Part shown: piece after piece, positions 22,486 through 33,796 of the stretch
How the letters are laid out: each line of letters opens with the position of its first letter
How positions within the stretch are numbered: the first letter of the stretch is position 1
The notes under the pieces: generated by a model
Told to the model about the DNA's origin: nothing
Seen by the model: the letters and a program-made list of their open reading frames with translations, nothing else
Database searches by the model: none
Made by a program: the position numbers and the translations under genes
From: Liopterus haemorrhoidalis
Lineage: Eukaryota; Arthropoda; Insecta; Coleoptera; Dytiscidae
Assembly (NCBI GenBank): GCA_963971575.1
Contig: OZ020616.1
Location: 20,131,713-20,195,712 of the forward strand
Length of the DNA: 64,000 nt
Reading direction: 5' to 3'

Positions 22486-24974
22486 ATAATTTATATACAT
22501 ATATATACATATACATTTATTTTATCTGAAAATTTACTCTTCGACAGTGTAGATGTAAGAGAATTTGGACTATCCGATCATACAAGTCAATCAATTACCA
22601 TCTATGTTGAAAACAGTTCCTTCAGACAGCCAATACAGAAGGAAATAACTGACTTTTCCACAAAAAACAAAATAAAATTCTACCAGTATTTAGAAACCCA
22701 AACCTGGGATAAAGTACTTTCCCAAGATTGCACCCAAAAAGCCTTTGATTGTTTCAGCAATATTCTTCTGTATTACCATAATATATGTTTTCCTAAATAC
22801 TGATTTCAGATAAACACAGCGATAGAAACGGGCTTCCTTGGTTAACAGAAGAGGCGTGTGAGTTAAAAAAGAAAGTAAGTGCCTATCGCGAACTATCGCA
22901 GAGATACCCCATTTTTAAAAAATTTTCATCTCCACAAACCATGATTATAGTAAATTATTAAAAAAACTAAAGATTGAACATAATGACAACCTAATTAATA
23001 ACTCGACCAATAAAAATAAAACAGCTTGGAATATAATAAATAAAACTAGACAAAACAATTCAGAAAATAACTCCTCTTTAATGTTTGAATGTGATAGCAC
23101 AGATATAGACTTATCTAATAAATTCAACAACTACTTTACATCAGTAGCTACAGATATGAGTGCAAACTTTGACACAAATATCGATCACCAATACATAGAG
23201 TCAAAAATTCCAATAAACATAAATACATTTTTCTTAAAACCCGTCACAGAACATGACATAATGCAGGCTATAACAAATCTAAAAAATTCTTCTGCTGTAA
23301 GTGCTGATAAACTATCGAATAACTTAATAAAACTTTGTAAGAACCTTATAATTATTCCCCTAACACACATAATAAATTTATCTTTCCAACAAGCAATATT
23401 TCCTAAAAAACTAAAAAATGCCCTAGTTAAGCCACTCTATAAAAAGGGTGACAAATCATCATTCAACAACTACAGGCCTATCACTCTAATTTCACCTTTA
23501 TCAAAAGTTATAGAATCAATCGTAAACAAACAGTTACTTTCCTTCCTATCAAATTTTAAAATTCTTCCAGAAACACAACATGGTTTCGTAAAAAATAAAT
23601 CTGTTGATACAGCCCTTTTTAACTTCGTTAGTGAAATATTAAACACATTAGATGCCAACAGCAAAGCATTAGGAATTTTTTTAGACTTGAGTAAAGCCTT
23701 TGACTGCATTCATCATGATATTTTATTCATGAAAATGGAGCGATACGGAATAAGAGGAATCGCATTAGACTGGATCAAATCTTACCTTACTGACAGAACC
23801 CAATTCACCTCGATAGACATTAAAAACAAGTCACATTTTTCCGACAAAAAGTCTGTTACCCTAGGTGCCCCACAAGGAAGTGTCTTGGCTTCTACTCTAT
23901 TTTTAATTTACGCAAGTGACTTACCTAATTATTTTACAAATATGACAAACTTAACCGTGACATCATTTGCTGACGACAATAGTTACCTTACTCGATGTAA
24001 AAACACGACAGATATTGAAACCTCCTTTAATGACGTAATGAAAATAGCATCCACATGGGCAAATAAAAATAAATTAACCTTAAATATTGATAAGACATCC
24101 TGTGTAGTCTTCAAAACACAACAAAATAAATTCATTCCGCCTAAGGAATTAAATTTTGAAAATCAAAAAGTAAAAATATCAGATACCTCACTCGTACTAG
24201 GACTAACGCTAGACAAAAACATTAACTGGACAGACCACATCGATAAACTGTGTAGAAGGTTGTGCTCATGTTTATACCTCCTAAGGTCGTTGAAACTGAG
24301 TTGTAGCATCAAAGTGTTAAAGAATGTATACTTTTCATGCTTCCACTCACACTTAAAGTACAATATTATCCACTGGGGCCAATCGACTAATTGCAAACAA
24401 GTATTTCGTCTCCAAAAGTCAGCAATACGAGTCCTTCAATCGCTGAACTCCAGAGACTCATGCAAGAAATATTTCACCCAACTTAACATATTAACTCAAC
24501 CAGCAGAATATATTCTATCTCTTTGTATGTTCGTCTACAAAAACAAACAACTGTTCCTAAAAATCGAACATTCCCATAACACAAGGAACAAAGATGCACT
24601 AGTCCCAAGGCCACACAATTTAACCTGTTACCAAAGAGGTGCCCATTTCAATTGCTGTAAATACTATAATGCGCTTCCTGATGAAATAAAGTTGTCAAAA
24701 AATGCACTCATCTTCAAGACCAATGTTAAAAAATACCTAATTGAAACAGAAATGTATGACGTTAAGGATTTTTTTAGATAATTTCCATATTTATTGTTTA
24801 TTACTGTTTATTCATTTATTTTCTTCACTGTCCATATCTCTAATGTTTTAAATATTTTCTTATATTATTATGTATTGACTTTCTTTTCATGTAATAGTAT
24901 TATTGTTGTACATTGTTATTATGTAATATTTATGTACATGAAAGACAAGAATAAAACTAAACTAAACTAAACTA
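22486..24974 (+). mobile_element. 5'-truncated non-LTR retrotransposon, inserted in family D
   Basis: Starts inside the endonuclease domain: at about 22560 the frame reads VREFGLSDHTSQSI, containing the SDH box of APE-like endonucleases. A frameshift and stops separate this from the RT frame at 23081. It ends with an (AAACT)n run directly before the family D sequence. Target-site duplication is too short to call. Confidence 0.85.
23081..24781 (+). CDS. Non-LTR retrotransposon reverse transcriptase (566-aa open frame)
   Basis: Enzyme for target-primed reverse transcription. The fingers region has PLYKKGDKSSFNNYRPITL; palm motif A is LGIFLDLSKAFDCIHHD (about residues 204-220), motif B LGAPQGSVLASTLFLIYASD, motif C SFADDNSYL (about residue 296-304). 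After motif C come the thumb, LVLGLTLDKNINW, and a C-terminal FRLQKSAIRVLQSL block as in Jockey/CR1-group proteins. The ATG at 23081 is not the natural start: the same protein continues upstream through KLLKKLKIEHND and, after a frameshift, into the endonuclease. The RT core has no internal stop, which suggests a fairly young copy, but it cannot be autonomous without the endonuclease. Confidence 0.92.
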   Translation: MFECDSTDIDLSNKFNNYFTSVATDMSANFDTNIDHQYIESKIPININTFFLKPVTEHDIMQAITNLKNSSAVSADKLSNNLIKLCKNLIIIPLTHIINLSFQQAIFPKKLKNALVKPLYKKGDKSSFNNYRPITLISPLSKVIESIVNKQLLSFLSNFKILPETQHGFVKNKSVDTALFNFVSEILNTLDANSKALGIFLDLSKAFDCIHHDILFMKMERYGIRGIALDWIKSYLTDRTQFTSIDIKNKSHFSDKKSVTLGAPQGSVLASTLFLIYASDLPNYFTNMTNLTVTSFADDNSYLTRCKNTTDIETSFNDVMKIASTWANKNKLTLNIDKTSCVVFKTQQNKFIPPKELNFENQKVKISDTSLVLGLTLDKNINWTDHIDKLCRRLCSCLYLLRSLKLSCSIKVLKNVYFSCFHSHLKYNIIHWGQSTNCKQVFRLQKSAIRVLQSLNSRDSCKKYFTQLNILTQPAEYILSLCMFVYKNKQLFLKIEHSHNTRNKDALVPRPHNLTCYQRGAHFNCCKYYNALPDEIKLSKNALIFKTNVKKYLIETEMYDVKDFFR

Positions 24975-25417
24975 AGTATGAAAAAATGGAGACTTGAGAA
25001 TTTTTCGTTTTATCAAAAAACGTTTTAAATAAAAGTTATTAGTTATTGAATTTATAGCAACTTTTGTTCAATAAATTTTTTCGAAATATTTTTTGTTGCT
25101 AAATATTCGCAAAAATCTTAAAATAGACACGAGTAAACTACCATTTCTAGTCAACCGATTTTTACCAAAAGTTTATCAACTCGTGCCATTGATGTTAAAA
25201 GCTTAAATATGCAGTTTCATAAAAATACTTTCAGCCTAATTTGCTCTGCACGTGTACATAGACAGACAGACGGACAGACAGACCGACAGACATCATGCTA
25301 AAAATAGTCAACACGTGATGTAGGGACCTCATTTCGTGGAGATCCATCGAAATCTCGAAATGTCAAAATCGGTATGATCACAATACCTCCCTTATATATG
25401 TTGACGGTCGGTAAAAA

Positions 25418-26910
25418 GTAAATGGAGCAGTTTTGGTTATTGTTGAGACACAGTACTTAAAATTATAATCCTCTGCAAGCTAAAAAAATCACTTATGCCT
25501 CTACCGTGCCTCACAATATCGCAGTACATTTTAATGTATTATTTGAAGAAATAATTGATGTGAATGATAATGAAGATCACAACAGTGTTATTCCACATAA
25601 TCCAGGGTAGAAATAGCGTAATAAATCAATTAATTATTTAATAATTGATATTACCAAACACCTTTATAGAAATTAAATAAAATCACATTTTATTCAAAAA
25701 TGAGATAAACTGTTATAATTTAATGTAATATATAAATTGACTAAATAAAAGTTGAATATAGTTATAGTTTTATTTAATTCACTGTGGAAACCAGTTATAA
25801 TGAGTATCACAGGACCAAATATTTCTGTTCCATTTTTAAAATAAATTTCGACACTGAATATTTAAATTTACACCGAAATATTGGCTTACAGAAGAGCATT
25901 TGTGTTAAAATAAATTTTTTAACTGATGCTAATGTTAACGCATTTCTTACAGGATACACCCGGCAAGATGATTACTTTTGTGATTAATTTTAAGTTGTCC
26001 AATATTGCTATCTCGCGAAATATAAAAGCTACGAGATTGGTAACATTAGATAACGAATGCTAATTTATAAGGGAATATCAATAAACAAAGTATATTTTTT
26101 TTTTCGACCAGTGGTTCTTAAAATAAGTTCTGCAACATTCTTTTTAGGGATTTGTAAATATGGCCAAAAAGCCTTATACCATCACTCATGTGTTTGTCTA
26201 CCTGTACGGTAGAAATTGTGGCGCGAAACGGCTAGACCTAGAGTGTTGAAATTTGGCATGCATATACAGTTCTTTAACCCGCATATAGGAAATGTCCTGA
26301 GACTTAAAAAAAAACATCGCCCGAAATATAAATAAATTTGTATTTAACGAAGAAATATATATTTGTTTAAAAAATGTGAGTAGGGTGATGAGCACAATTT
26401 TATTATTTGAAAAAAAAAAACAATATTTTACACGTCTTCCGCAAAAAATGTCAAAAAACTTATATTCTTATTTCCCAAATGGGTTGGCTTAAAAGTTTGA
26501 AAAACTCTTAGGCTCTGCTCAGACGGGGATACTCAAATCTCGGATACTCGGCGACTGGGATAAGGAGACTAAGTGCACTGAAGGAGTAGTCATGAGCCTT
26601 TTTTCTCTATCATTATTTCTTTCTTCTCTATCATTATTTATTGGCAAATTATTTTTAAAGATTTTTTTTATATATATATAGGTATATTTATTTATTTATT
26701 TTTTTCTTGATGTATTTTTCATTTTTAATGGAACTAACCATGTATACTTTTGACGACTGTAAAATATTATAATTTATTGTTAACAGGAATAAATATTATT
26801 AGTTGCCCGTCATCTTCACACGGCCACTATTGAAGTTGCGAGTTTCCTATCAACCTACTCAGTTCCCTACGGATTCCGGATGTGCCTTTATCCAGTGCGC
26901 TTTGCAAAAT
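25418..26910. other. Intron sequence with decayed Harbinger traces
   Basis: At about 25495-25610 the plus strand reads VPHNIAVHFNVLFEEIIDVN, resembling the C-terminal HN block of HARBI1-like transposases; the rest is non-coding. The possible Harbinger left end near 26515 (GCTCTGCTCAGACGGGGA) belongs to the copy below. Confidence 0.4.
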
Positions 26911-28165
26911 GTTTAGTAACAGTAGTATTGATGAGGACAGCATTATCCAGTATTATTACTAACGCCGTAGAAAGAGAACCGTGAAAAGATTCTGGTTACA
27001 CCCTTACATCGAAAGGAACATATGTTATACCTCCCCTTATTTTGCCCAAATTAACCCTGCTTCTGCCCACCTGAATATTGGCATCAACAAGGAAGACTGT
27101 AGTAACACCACGGAGGGCAACGCCATTTTACAACAAATTCTTCAGGAAAAGTTTAATGGTTTTACTCATATTTAAACTGACGGAAACTCACACGAAGCTA
27201 CTGGCTACGGTATATACATCCCTGAATGCAATATACGAATGTCACAGAAATCATTCAGCTTCCTACAAATCATGAGTGTTGAGCTATATGCTATTTTAAA
27301 TGCTTTAACAATTATTCCTCAACTGAATATTTCGAAAGCATTGATCCTCACAGACTTCCTTAGTTATCTTCAATCAATAAATCGCTCTGGTATTCTCAAT
27401 CTCTACAGAACCACTCTTAACATCAAAACTTATTTATACTCTCTAAAATCTACTGGTACAGAAGATAACTAGTCTGGATCCCAAGCCACTGCGGGATAAA
27501 CGGCAATGAAATAGCAGACCATATATCAAGCAAGCCAAGGGGGCTTGCGCCCTTGGCTTGCTCGAAAGATCTTTTGCCAGTAATAAATAACGAGATATTT
27601 TCAAAATGGCAACTTGAATGGGACATCTCCGCTCAACAAAATGTCTCATATTTCTACTCTATACAACCTCAAATAGCCGTAAAACCATGGTTCAATAATT
27701 TACAGCTAGATTAGAAAACCACCTCAACAATCATCCGAGTCCATTCACTGCCACTCCGAAGTCCACTTGAACAAAATCAATGTGCTAGCCTCCAACCTTT
27801 GGCCTTGTGGAGAGCCGGATACTGTTGAGCACATTTCATTCAACTGCCCCAACAATTACCAACACTCCTCCAAATTATACCGAGAATTGGGAAAAACAAT
27901 TGACACACCATTATCCATGAAAACAATTTTATCTCGACCTACTCCTGAAATATGTAATACAATTTTACTTTACTTGCACGCAATAAGAAGAAATTTGTAA
28001 TTCCCAAGCCTATAAACATAGAAGAAGAAGAAAGGATCATAAATTGTAGATTGTTTGTTGCTGCAAAAGAATTGCAGGAATCTGATTCTAAATTCCTCGC
28101 ATTCTATAGAATGAGACCACACGTACCAAAAACAAAAGCAGCTCATCACTCCTGCCATTCTCAAA
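26911..28165 (+). pseudogene. PIF/Harbinger transposase 5' end, split by a retrotransposon
   Basis: The frame opens at an ATG near 26910 (MFSNSSIDEDSIIQYYY) and, after a stop, reaches RKRTVKRFWLHPYIERNI at 27022. It resumes at about 28036 with NCRLFVAAKELQESDSKFL and AFYRMR. RRFW.HP...N....LF.A..EL...F..F.RM is the N-terminal signature of insect HARBI1-like transposases. The intervening kilobase is an I-like retrotransposon in the same orientation. The DDE core is not present downstream of 28165. Confidence 0.8.
27026..28035 (+). pseudogene. I-like non-LTR retrotransposon fragment with RNase H
   Basis: Decayed frames encode RNase H: a TDGNSHEATGYGIYIP strand (27178), a VELYAILNAL helix (27283), LTDFLSYLQSI (27350), and WIPSHCGINGNEIAD (27473). 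A NLWPCGEPDTVEHISFNCP finger-like motif follows at 27788. This order is that of I/Jockey-type elements with an RNase H domain. The RT domain is missing. Stops and frameshifts are frequent. GAAAGGAACATA (27014-27025) and GAAAGGATCATA (28024-28035) flank it as a 12-bp target-site duplication with one mismatch. Confidence 0.85.
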
Positions 28166-29321
28166 AAATTGGTTATGTAAGTATATAAAAGTTTTACACC
28201 GTTGAAAAGAAAAAAATATTGTGTTAAATAATATGTGGTGATGTAATTTGAAAAACTACCGAGTCTCTTACAAAAAAATTTTTTTTTGATACCACTATAG
28301 TCCTACCCCCATTACCCCGAATAAGTTTTGTTTGAACATTATTTTTATATCTCTCTTTTTTAAGAAAATACTCAAGATGAACATAAGTGTTGCCTCATCC
28401 CGTATATCCTAAATTTATAAACAAACTCCGGTAAAATACAGTCAGAAGAGCAGCCCCGCATTTGTAACAAGCATCAGTATATAAATTCGACGAAATTATT
28501 AAGTAAATGCGTCAAAGTATACAATTTGAAGTTTTCGTAACATTTTTCTTTTTTTCAATAGGTGCCTCAGTTTTGGTTTTACGGCGGACACGCTTTAATG
28601 TGACAGACTGTACATATTTTTTAATTGTATAATATCAAAACAAAACTCTTACGGTGTAGAGTAAGAAATGAAAAGTAGTGTTTAAAATGTATTTATTACT
28701 AGGAGATAAGCCCGTCATTCGACGAGGTAATAGTAATTACCAAATTAAAAAGAAACTCTCGGTACAATACTAAAACAGTGATGGCGTTTATTGATATACT
28801 TAGCTTTCTTTCTAAATATACTTAGTCATATACCTAGCTTTCTTTCTAAATATAATAAACCGTCAAGTAATAGCCCAGTTAGGCAATGGAAATAAACTGA
28901 TTTAAAAAAATAATAAACATCTGTAAAATAATTATAAACAGTAGCGAATATTTAAGCTATCTCCATCACAGTTTGCAGAAATAGAAATTAATATGGAGCT
29001 ACTGCTGAAGTTAATTGCCCTAATGCCGGAAGACATGCATGAGAAACCCTAAAAACCGAATTGTATTCAGCAGTAATAAAGGGGTAAACAATGATTTCAA
29101 AGTCGTGTTTGGAACACACCGAGATATTGAAATTAAACATAATCAAACAATTTGTCCCATTTTCCGACCCTTTTGGGAAAAAAAGTGCGGGACAAAAGTT
29201 TTTAAACACATTTTGGGCAAAAACCTCGTAAATTTTTTTTTTTGCAAAAAGTAAATGTTTGTTAATCTATGTGTCAATAGCTTTCATTTGATATTCCACT
29301 CATATTTTTTTATAATATACC
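28166..29321. other. Intron sequence, nothing recognised
   Basis: Includes a small direct duplication of TAGCTTTCTTTCTAAATATA near 28800-28855. No exons or transposon termini could be supported. Confidence 0.35.
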
Positions 29322-29483
29322 AGTGGTTCTTAACCTTTCTTAGAGGACGGCACTGGTAAAATATGAAAAATGCAAGGCACCCAACTCTCATTTCTCTGTA
29401 AGACAGCCGTATTAATTCTACGGAGTTCGCCTTTTATATACCTATGGCAAGGTGCGGCGACACCCTGGTTGAAAACCACTGGT
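29322..29483. mobile_element. Short hAT-like MITE
   Basis: Ends CAGTGGTTCTTAACC and GGTTGAAAACCACTG are inverted; a TIR of this type is widespread in hAT-derived MITEs. No matching 8-bp flank is left. Confidence 0.6.
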
Positions 29484-30457
29484 GTAGGCTGATAGTCATA
29501 CGAAAATCTAAAAACCGGATTGTGTTCGTCAGTAAAAAATACCCCAACAAAAGTAAAAAACGATTTTGAAATTTTTAGCTATCATTCGGGTACCGATTTC
29601 GGAGCAGATAATCAAAATTTCGGAAAACTAATAAGAGGGTCGTGTTTTAGAATCTCGAACACTCCCAGATATTGAATTTCAACGCAATTGAACAAACTTC
29701 ATTTTTTGTTCCATTAAGATAACATGGGAATTTTTTGGGTCACAGGCTCGCCCCTTTTGCAATTTTCTAGGATTAGGATTTTTCTCATCTTAAGAATGTT
29801 TTTAGGAAACCCCATGCCAAATTTCAACTTTCTAGGTCAGTGGGAAGAACGCAAAAAACCTCTGGAAGGACATCTGACAGACACCTCTGGGATTTTTATG
29901 TATATAGATGACAGGAGTTTTTGCCAAAATCGTCCTAAAAACTTTTGTACCACTCTCTCCAGGAATTAATATAAAATTCTGAAAAAAATCTTAATAATGC
30001 ACAAGGATGTGGACCGGAATAGTTCAAGAAGAATTTATGATCTGATTATTTTTTCAAAAGTTATAGTTTTTGCAATACCGTGCTAACTTTGTTTAACTGG
30101 CTAATTGGACTACTTGTTTAACTGGCTAATTATGCTTGATGGCCGCGCATCTCGTAATTAGATACACTTGTAAAATGATAGATAGAAGTAATATCGAATT
30201 TTATGATTTTTAATATTTACCCACAATTTCTTGTCACTTACTAGATCAGGCGAGCACCCAGGAATTTGGGGGGAGAGGGGCAAAAGACAAAATTATTTCT
30301 CACTTCTAAATTACAAGTGATGACCTAACAAAAAAAGTTTCTCACTTCTAAAATACAAGTGACGCAACCGAAAAAAAATATCTATTGTTAACAAAAACGC
30401 CGTAATAAACAACCACATGTGTTTGGAGCTCTTGCAGGAGGGGCTCATCACTTATGT
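29484..30457. other. Old repeat sequence
   Basis: Phrases such as ATGCCAAATTTCAACTTTCT and GTTTAACTGGCTAATT (two adjacent copies) suggest old dispersed repeats. Two units of the CTCACTTCTAAA...AAGTGA minisatellite appear at 30300-30365. Confidence 0.4.
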
Positions 30458-31294
30458 TAGGTGTACCGGAAAGTTTTTTCGTTTATTTGGTATTATTAAA
30501 ATAGAAACAAATCGAAAGAAAAAATGTACTTTAAAGTACGTAGTATTGAGTCAAATAGTTACCATTGTGATCTATAACACTCTGCCATTTATCAGAAAGA
30601 GAAATTATTCCCGATTTATAAAATTCCTGATTTTTTTAAGGAAAAAATTGTTTAAGGCTCATTTTAACATGGTTCATATCTCTAAGCGTTTCTTAAAAAG
30701 TGTTCCAGTGACCGAAATAAGTCATAGTCAGAGGGTAAAATGTCTGGTGAGTAGTGTGGGTGTGTTAGAACCTCCCGATCAAGCTCGGAAATTTTTTCAC
30801 GTGTCTTTTTTTGATGAATGCGGTCAGGCATTGTCGCCTTGAAGAATAACTCCTCTTCTATTCACAATTTCTGGTCAAGTTCTGATTCAGTCGATCCAAT
30901 TGTTCACAGTAGAGATCAGAATTAACACGTTGCCCCGGTTTTAACATCTCATTATAAATTATTCCTTTAAAGGGCCTTCCAGATCGAAGTTTATCATACA
31001 AACGTAAATATCCTGATTTAAATTTTTTAAACCACTGTTGAAATGTAGCAACAGTAGCAGATTTTTTTTATGGTTCTCATACAACGTTAAACAGCATAAA
31101 AAATGTTTTGATGAAAATTCTTCCGCCATTTTAAAATGCAAGAGTTTAAAATTAAACGAAAACAATAATTAGGTACTGAATATTGCAGAGTTTAATCAAA
31201 ACGTAAAAGACGTCTGTTTAATACAGTGAATAAGTCGTGACTAGTTCACATACTGCACTAATAATAAAAACGAAAAAACTCTCCGGTACAACTA
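30458..31294 (-). mobile_element. Deleted mariner element (minus strand)
   Basis: TA-flanked TIRs: TAGGTGTACCGGAAAGTTTT at the left, CTCTCCGGTACAACTA at the right. The minus strand encodes an N-terminal part from 31129 (MAEEFSSKHF), a helix-turn-helix piece FQQWFKKFKSGY in another frame, LKPGQRVNSDLYCEQLDRL, and near the left end a C-terminal FYKSGIISLSDKWQSVIDHNG. These follow the order of SETMAR-type mariner transposases, with the catalytic core disrupted by deletion, stops and frameshifts. Confidence 0.8.
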
Positions 31295-31884
31295 ACATTT
31301 TGACAAAAGCACGTAAAAACCACGTGTTTTTAGAGCTCTTGGGGAGGCTCAAGCTCCTGCCCCCCCCCATGGGTGTGCGCCTGCGCTACACACGATCTAT
31401 GCAGACTACTGTCCGTTTAATAAATGACAGTAATTCATATTCTTAATTGAATGAAAGGATTAATCATACATCATGTGTTATTTTTCAAAATTTAGAGAAT
31501 TTGCACTACATTTACCTACGCCGTTCGTGTACGATATAAGAAATCAATCGCTCAGTCCTATATTTGTATTTCATATACTCTTTTGGTGTGTTCAGTAGCG
31601 TATCATTTCTGAGTGAAACACTGTGGTTCTTTTGATTTTTTGAATTGAACATTTCTATTTTTAAATACATATATTTACCTAGGACGGTGCTAATAAAATT
31701 TTCTAGTATGTTTTTATTTTCTTCTTTCGTGGAGGAGGGCTGGGCCCCCGAACCCCTCCCCTGAGTGTGCCACTGTACTAGATATTTACAAAACTCTGGT
31801 AAGTGACAGGTGTAAAAATTTACATTAATTTTATATCCATATTTTTTGATAATGTGAAATAGTAACTTATTCTGAACAAAAAAA
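31295..31884. other. Intron sequence with worn transposon termini
   Basis: Contains GC-rich pieces (CTCCTGCCCCCCCCCATGGG and a second at 31735-31785) like the ends of hAT-like MITEs, but no pairs could be matched. Confidence 0.35.
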
Positions 31885-32336
31885 ATCAGCTGTGGCCACC
31901 ACAGGACCGACCGCCATCACAAAGTATTTGTTTAATTTATGCTACTTTATCAAAAAATGTCTCAAATAAAAGTTGTTAGTTATTGCTTTTGTTAAATATT
32001 TTTTTCGAAATATTTCTTTATTGTGATATATTCCCAAAAATCTTAAAACCGACACGACTAAACTCCCATTTCTAGTTAACCGATTTTTACCAAAAGTTGA
32101 TCAACTCATGCCATTGATGTCAAAAGCTCAAATATGAAGTTTCATAAAAATCCTTTTGCAAAATTTGCTCTGCACGTGTATACTGACCGACTGACAGACA
32201 GACCGACAGACATCATGCTAAAAATAGTCAAAACGTTATGTAGGGACCTCAATTCGTGGAGATCCGTCGAAATCTTGAAATGTCAATATCGGTATGATCG
32301 CAATACCTCCCTTATATATGTTGGCGGTCGGTAAAA
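31885..32336. repeat. Dispersed repeat family D, copy 3 (internally deleted)
   Basis: Starts AGCTGTGGCCACCACAGGAC and ends TGTTGGCGGTCGGTAAAAA; about 150 bp of the left interior is missing compared with copy 1. Confidence 0.75.
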
Positions 32337-32651
32337 AACAAATATATTATATCAATATTAACCCACAATTAAATTTAAAGAATTACTTGATTTAATAAAA
32401 TGTATAATAATAAGATTTATTTCGAACCCCCACACATCTTGGTATTTTGTTTGGGTGCCCCCTCCAAATAAATTTCGTCTCCTCGCTATTCACTTGAATT
32501 TTCAGAATTTCTGCATTGTATCGTCTGCACGTCTATTTGTAAGAATAATATTTTGAATGTAGTTACGCGTAAACTAGAATCTTAAAAGTCTTACTACATA
32601 TCACAACTTGTTTATTTATGTACAATTATAAAACCGATTAGTAATTCTTAC

Positions 32652-32841
32652 CTGCTGGTAAATCATAACCATCAGGATCAAAAGATTTTTGTGGGAAATA
32701 ATAAGACTGCAATGGGGCCAAAGCCCACATGTTGACAGGAGACTGGAAGTCCTCCCATAAATTAGCTTCTATCTCTCTGTCAAGAAGACAATTTGGTGTG
32801 CCCGGTTCAATAAGCTCTTCTCTTTTTTCCAATGTAGGCAT
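32652..32841 (-). CDS. otu: otu/OTUD4 exon: acidic block before the FNLG motif
   Basis: Acceptor GATTGTTTTAG, donor GCAG|GTAAGAATT. The 190-nt exon starts in phase 0, matching the phase-0 end of the exon at 41359-41531, and leaves one base. It encodes MPTLEKREELIEPGTPNCLL, an EANLWEDFQSPVNMWALAPL stretch and finally GYDLPA. The last block continues into the next exon as DLPA-D-VNTL, reproducing the DLP..NIL arrangement of OTUD4. The first Met is internal, not a start. Coding composition is clearly GC-richer than the flanking introns. Confidence 0.85.
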
Positions 32842-33102
32842 CTAAAACAATCAAAATATTTAAGAAAATTTGTTATTTTCGATGGGGCGATTGTGACAAA
32901 CACCGAACAGGCAATAAAGGAGATGCACTAGCGATAATTGCCCCTGGGCGCCAAGCAGAACATGTTTTGTGTCACTCTCAATATGACTAGCAGACCCGTT
33001 GCCAACGTTGCAAACTGATATCGAATAAAAATCAATATAATCATGAATCAATTTTTAAAATTTGCATGATTCTGTGTATATTAACAAAACAAAAACGTTT
33101 CT

Positions 33103-33514
33103 TGATTATACCTAGGAAATCCTAAAAAGCTGCTTAATGCGTGTCGTTTAAAAATTAATATCGGGCCGGGTACGGCCCGCGGAACATATGCTGGACATCA
33201 ATGGTATAGGTGTTTCTGATTATACCTAGGAAATCCTAAAAAGCCGCTCAATGCGTGTCGTTTAGAAATTAGTATCGGATCGGATACGGCCCGCGGGCCA
33301 TATGCTGGACATCAATGGTATAGCTGTTTCTGATTATACCTAGGAAATCCTAAAAAGCCGCTCAATGCGTGTCGTTTAAAAATTAGTATCGGATCGGATA
33401 CGGCCCGCGGGCCATATGCTGGACATCAATGGTATAGCTGTTTCTGATTATACCTAGGAAATCCTAAAAAGCCGCTCAATGCGTGTCGTTTAAAAATTAG
33501 TATCGGACCGGGTA
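33103..33514. repeat. 114-bp tandem repeat, ~3.6 copies
   Basis: TGATTATACCTAGGAAATCC recurs at 33103, 33217, 33331 and 33445, exactly 114 bp apart. Each unit contains the GC-rich TATCGGATCGGATACGGCCC palindrome-like segment. Units 2 to 4 are almost identical; the first is more diverged. It abuts the minus-strand frame ending at 33515. Confidence 0.95.
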
Positions 33515-33796
33515 CTAATTTGTTTCAAGCGCTCGCCTACGTGCATACGAAAGCGTATCAGCAGCACGGCGTGCTGCTGTCTCTTCAGGTTTTTCAAGCT
33601 CTCGCCTGCGTGCATGCGAAAGTGCATCAGAAGCACGACGTGCTTCCGTCTCTTCAAATCAAATCAATCTTGCGACGTATATATCTCTTTTATTTTTCTG
33701 TCGTACCATATCAGAATTTTCATTCTTCTGGCGATTTCTGCATCTCTGTTGCCTCTCCTTATTTAATCGCATTTTTTTCGCTATAGGATCTTCCAT
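33515..33796 (-). pseudogene. Transposon protein N-terminus with 23-aa repeats (Helitron-associated type?)
   Basis: The minus strand from ATG at 33796 to TAG at 33515 is 94 codons with a single in-frame TGA. It begins MEDPIAKKMRLNKERQQRCR, a basic coiled-coil-like stretch, and ends in two 23-residue repeats: EETEARRASDALSHARRREL and EETAARRAADTLSYARRRAL. Tandem ETPEE..ARR..D...ARRR repeats like these precede the helicase-like region of some insect Helitron-related proteins (family recollection, not verified). No Rep or helicase domain is present. The stop lies one base from the 114-bp array, suggesting both belong to one element. Confidence 0.55.

Larger units (their letters stand above)
22342..25417. 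repeat. Dispersed repeat family D, copy 2, split by a retrotransposon
   Basis: Left part 22342-22485 (to GAAACGTTACATATA) and right part 24975-25417 (from AGTATGAAAAAATGG) join to match copy 1 at 18265 with no loss. The RT element between them therefore inserted after family D spread. Confidence 0.8.

Noticed and set aside
30417..30842. 141-residue plus-strand frame
   Set aside because: It is the antisense of a mariner transposase remnant that reads on the minus strand.
33103..33514. CRISPR-like array
   Set aside because: Contiguous 114-bp units without variable spacers are a satellite.
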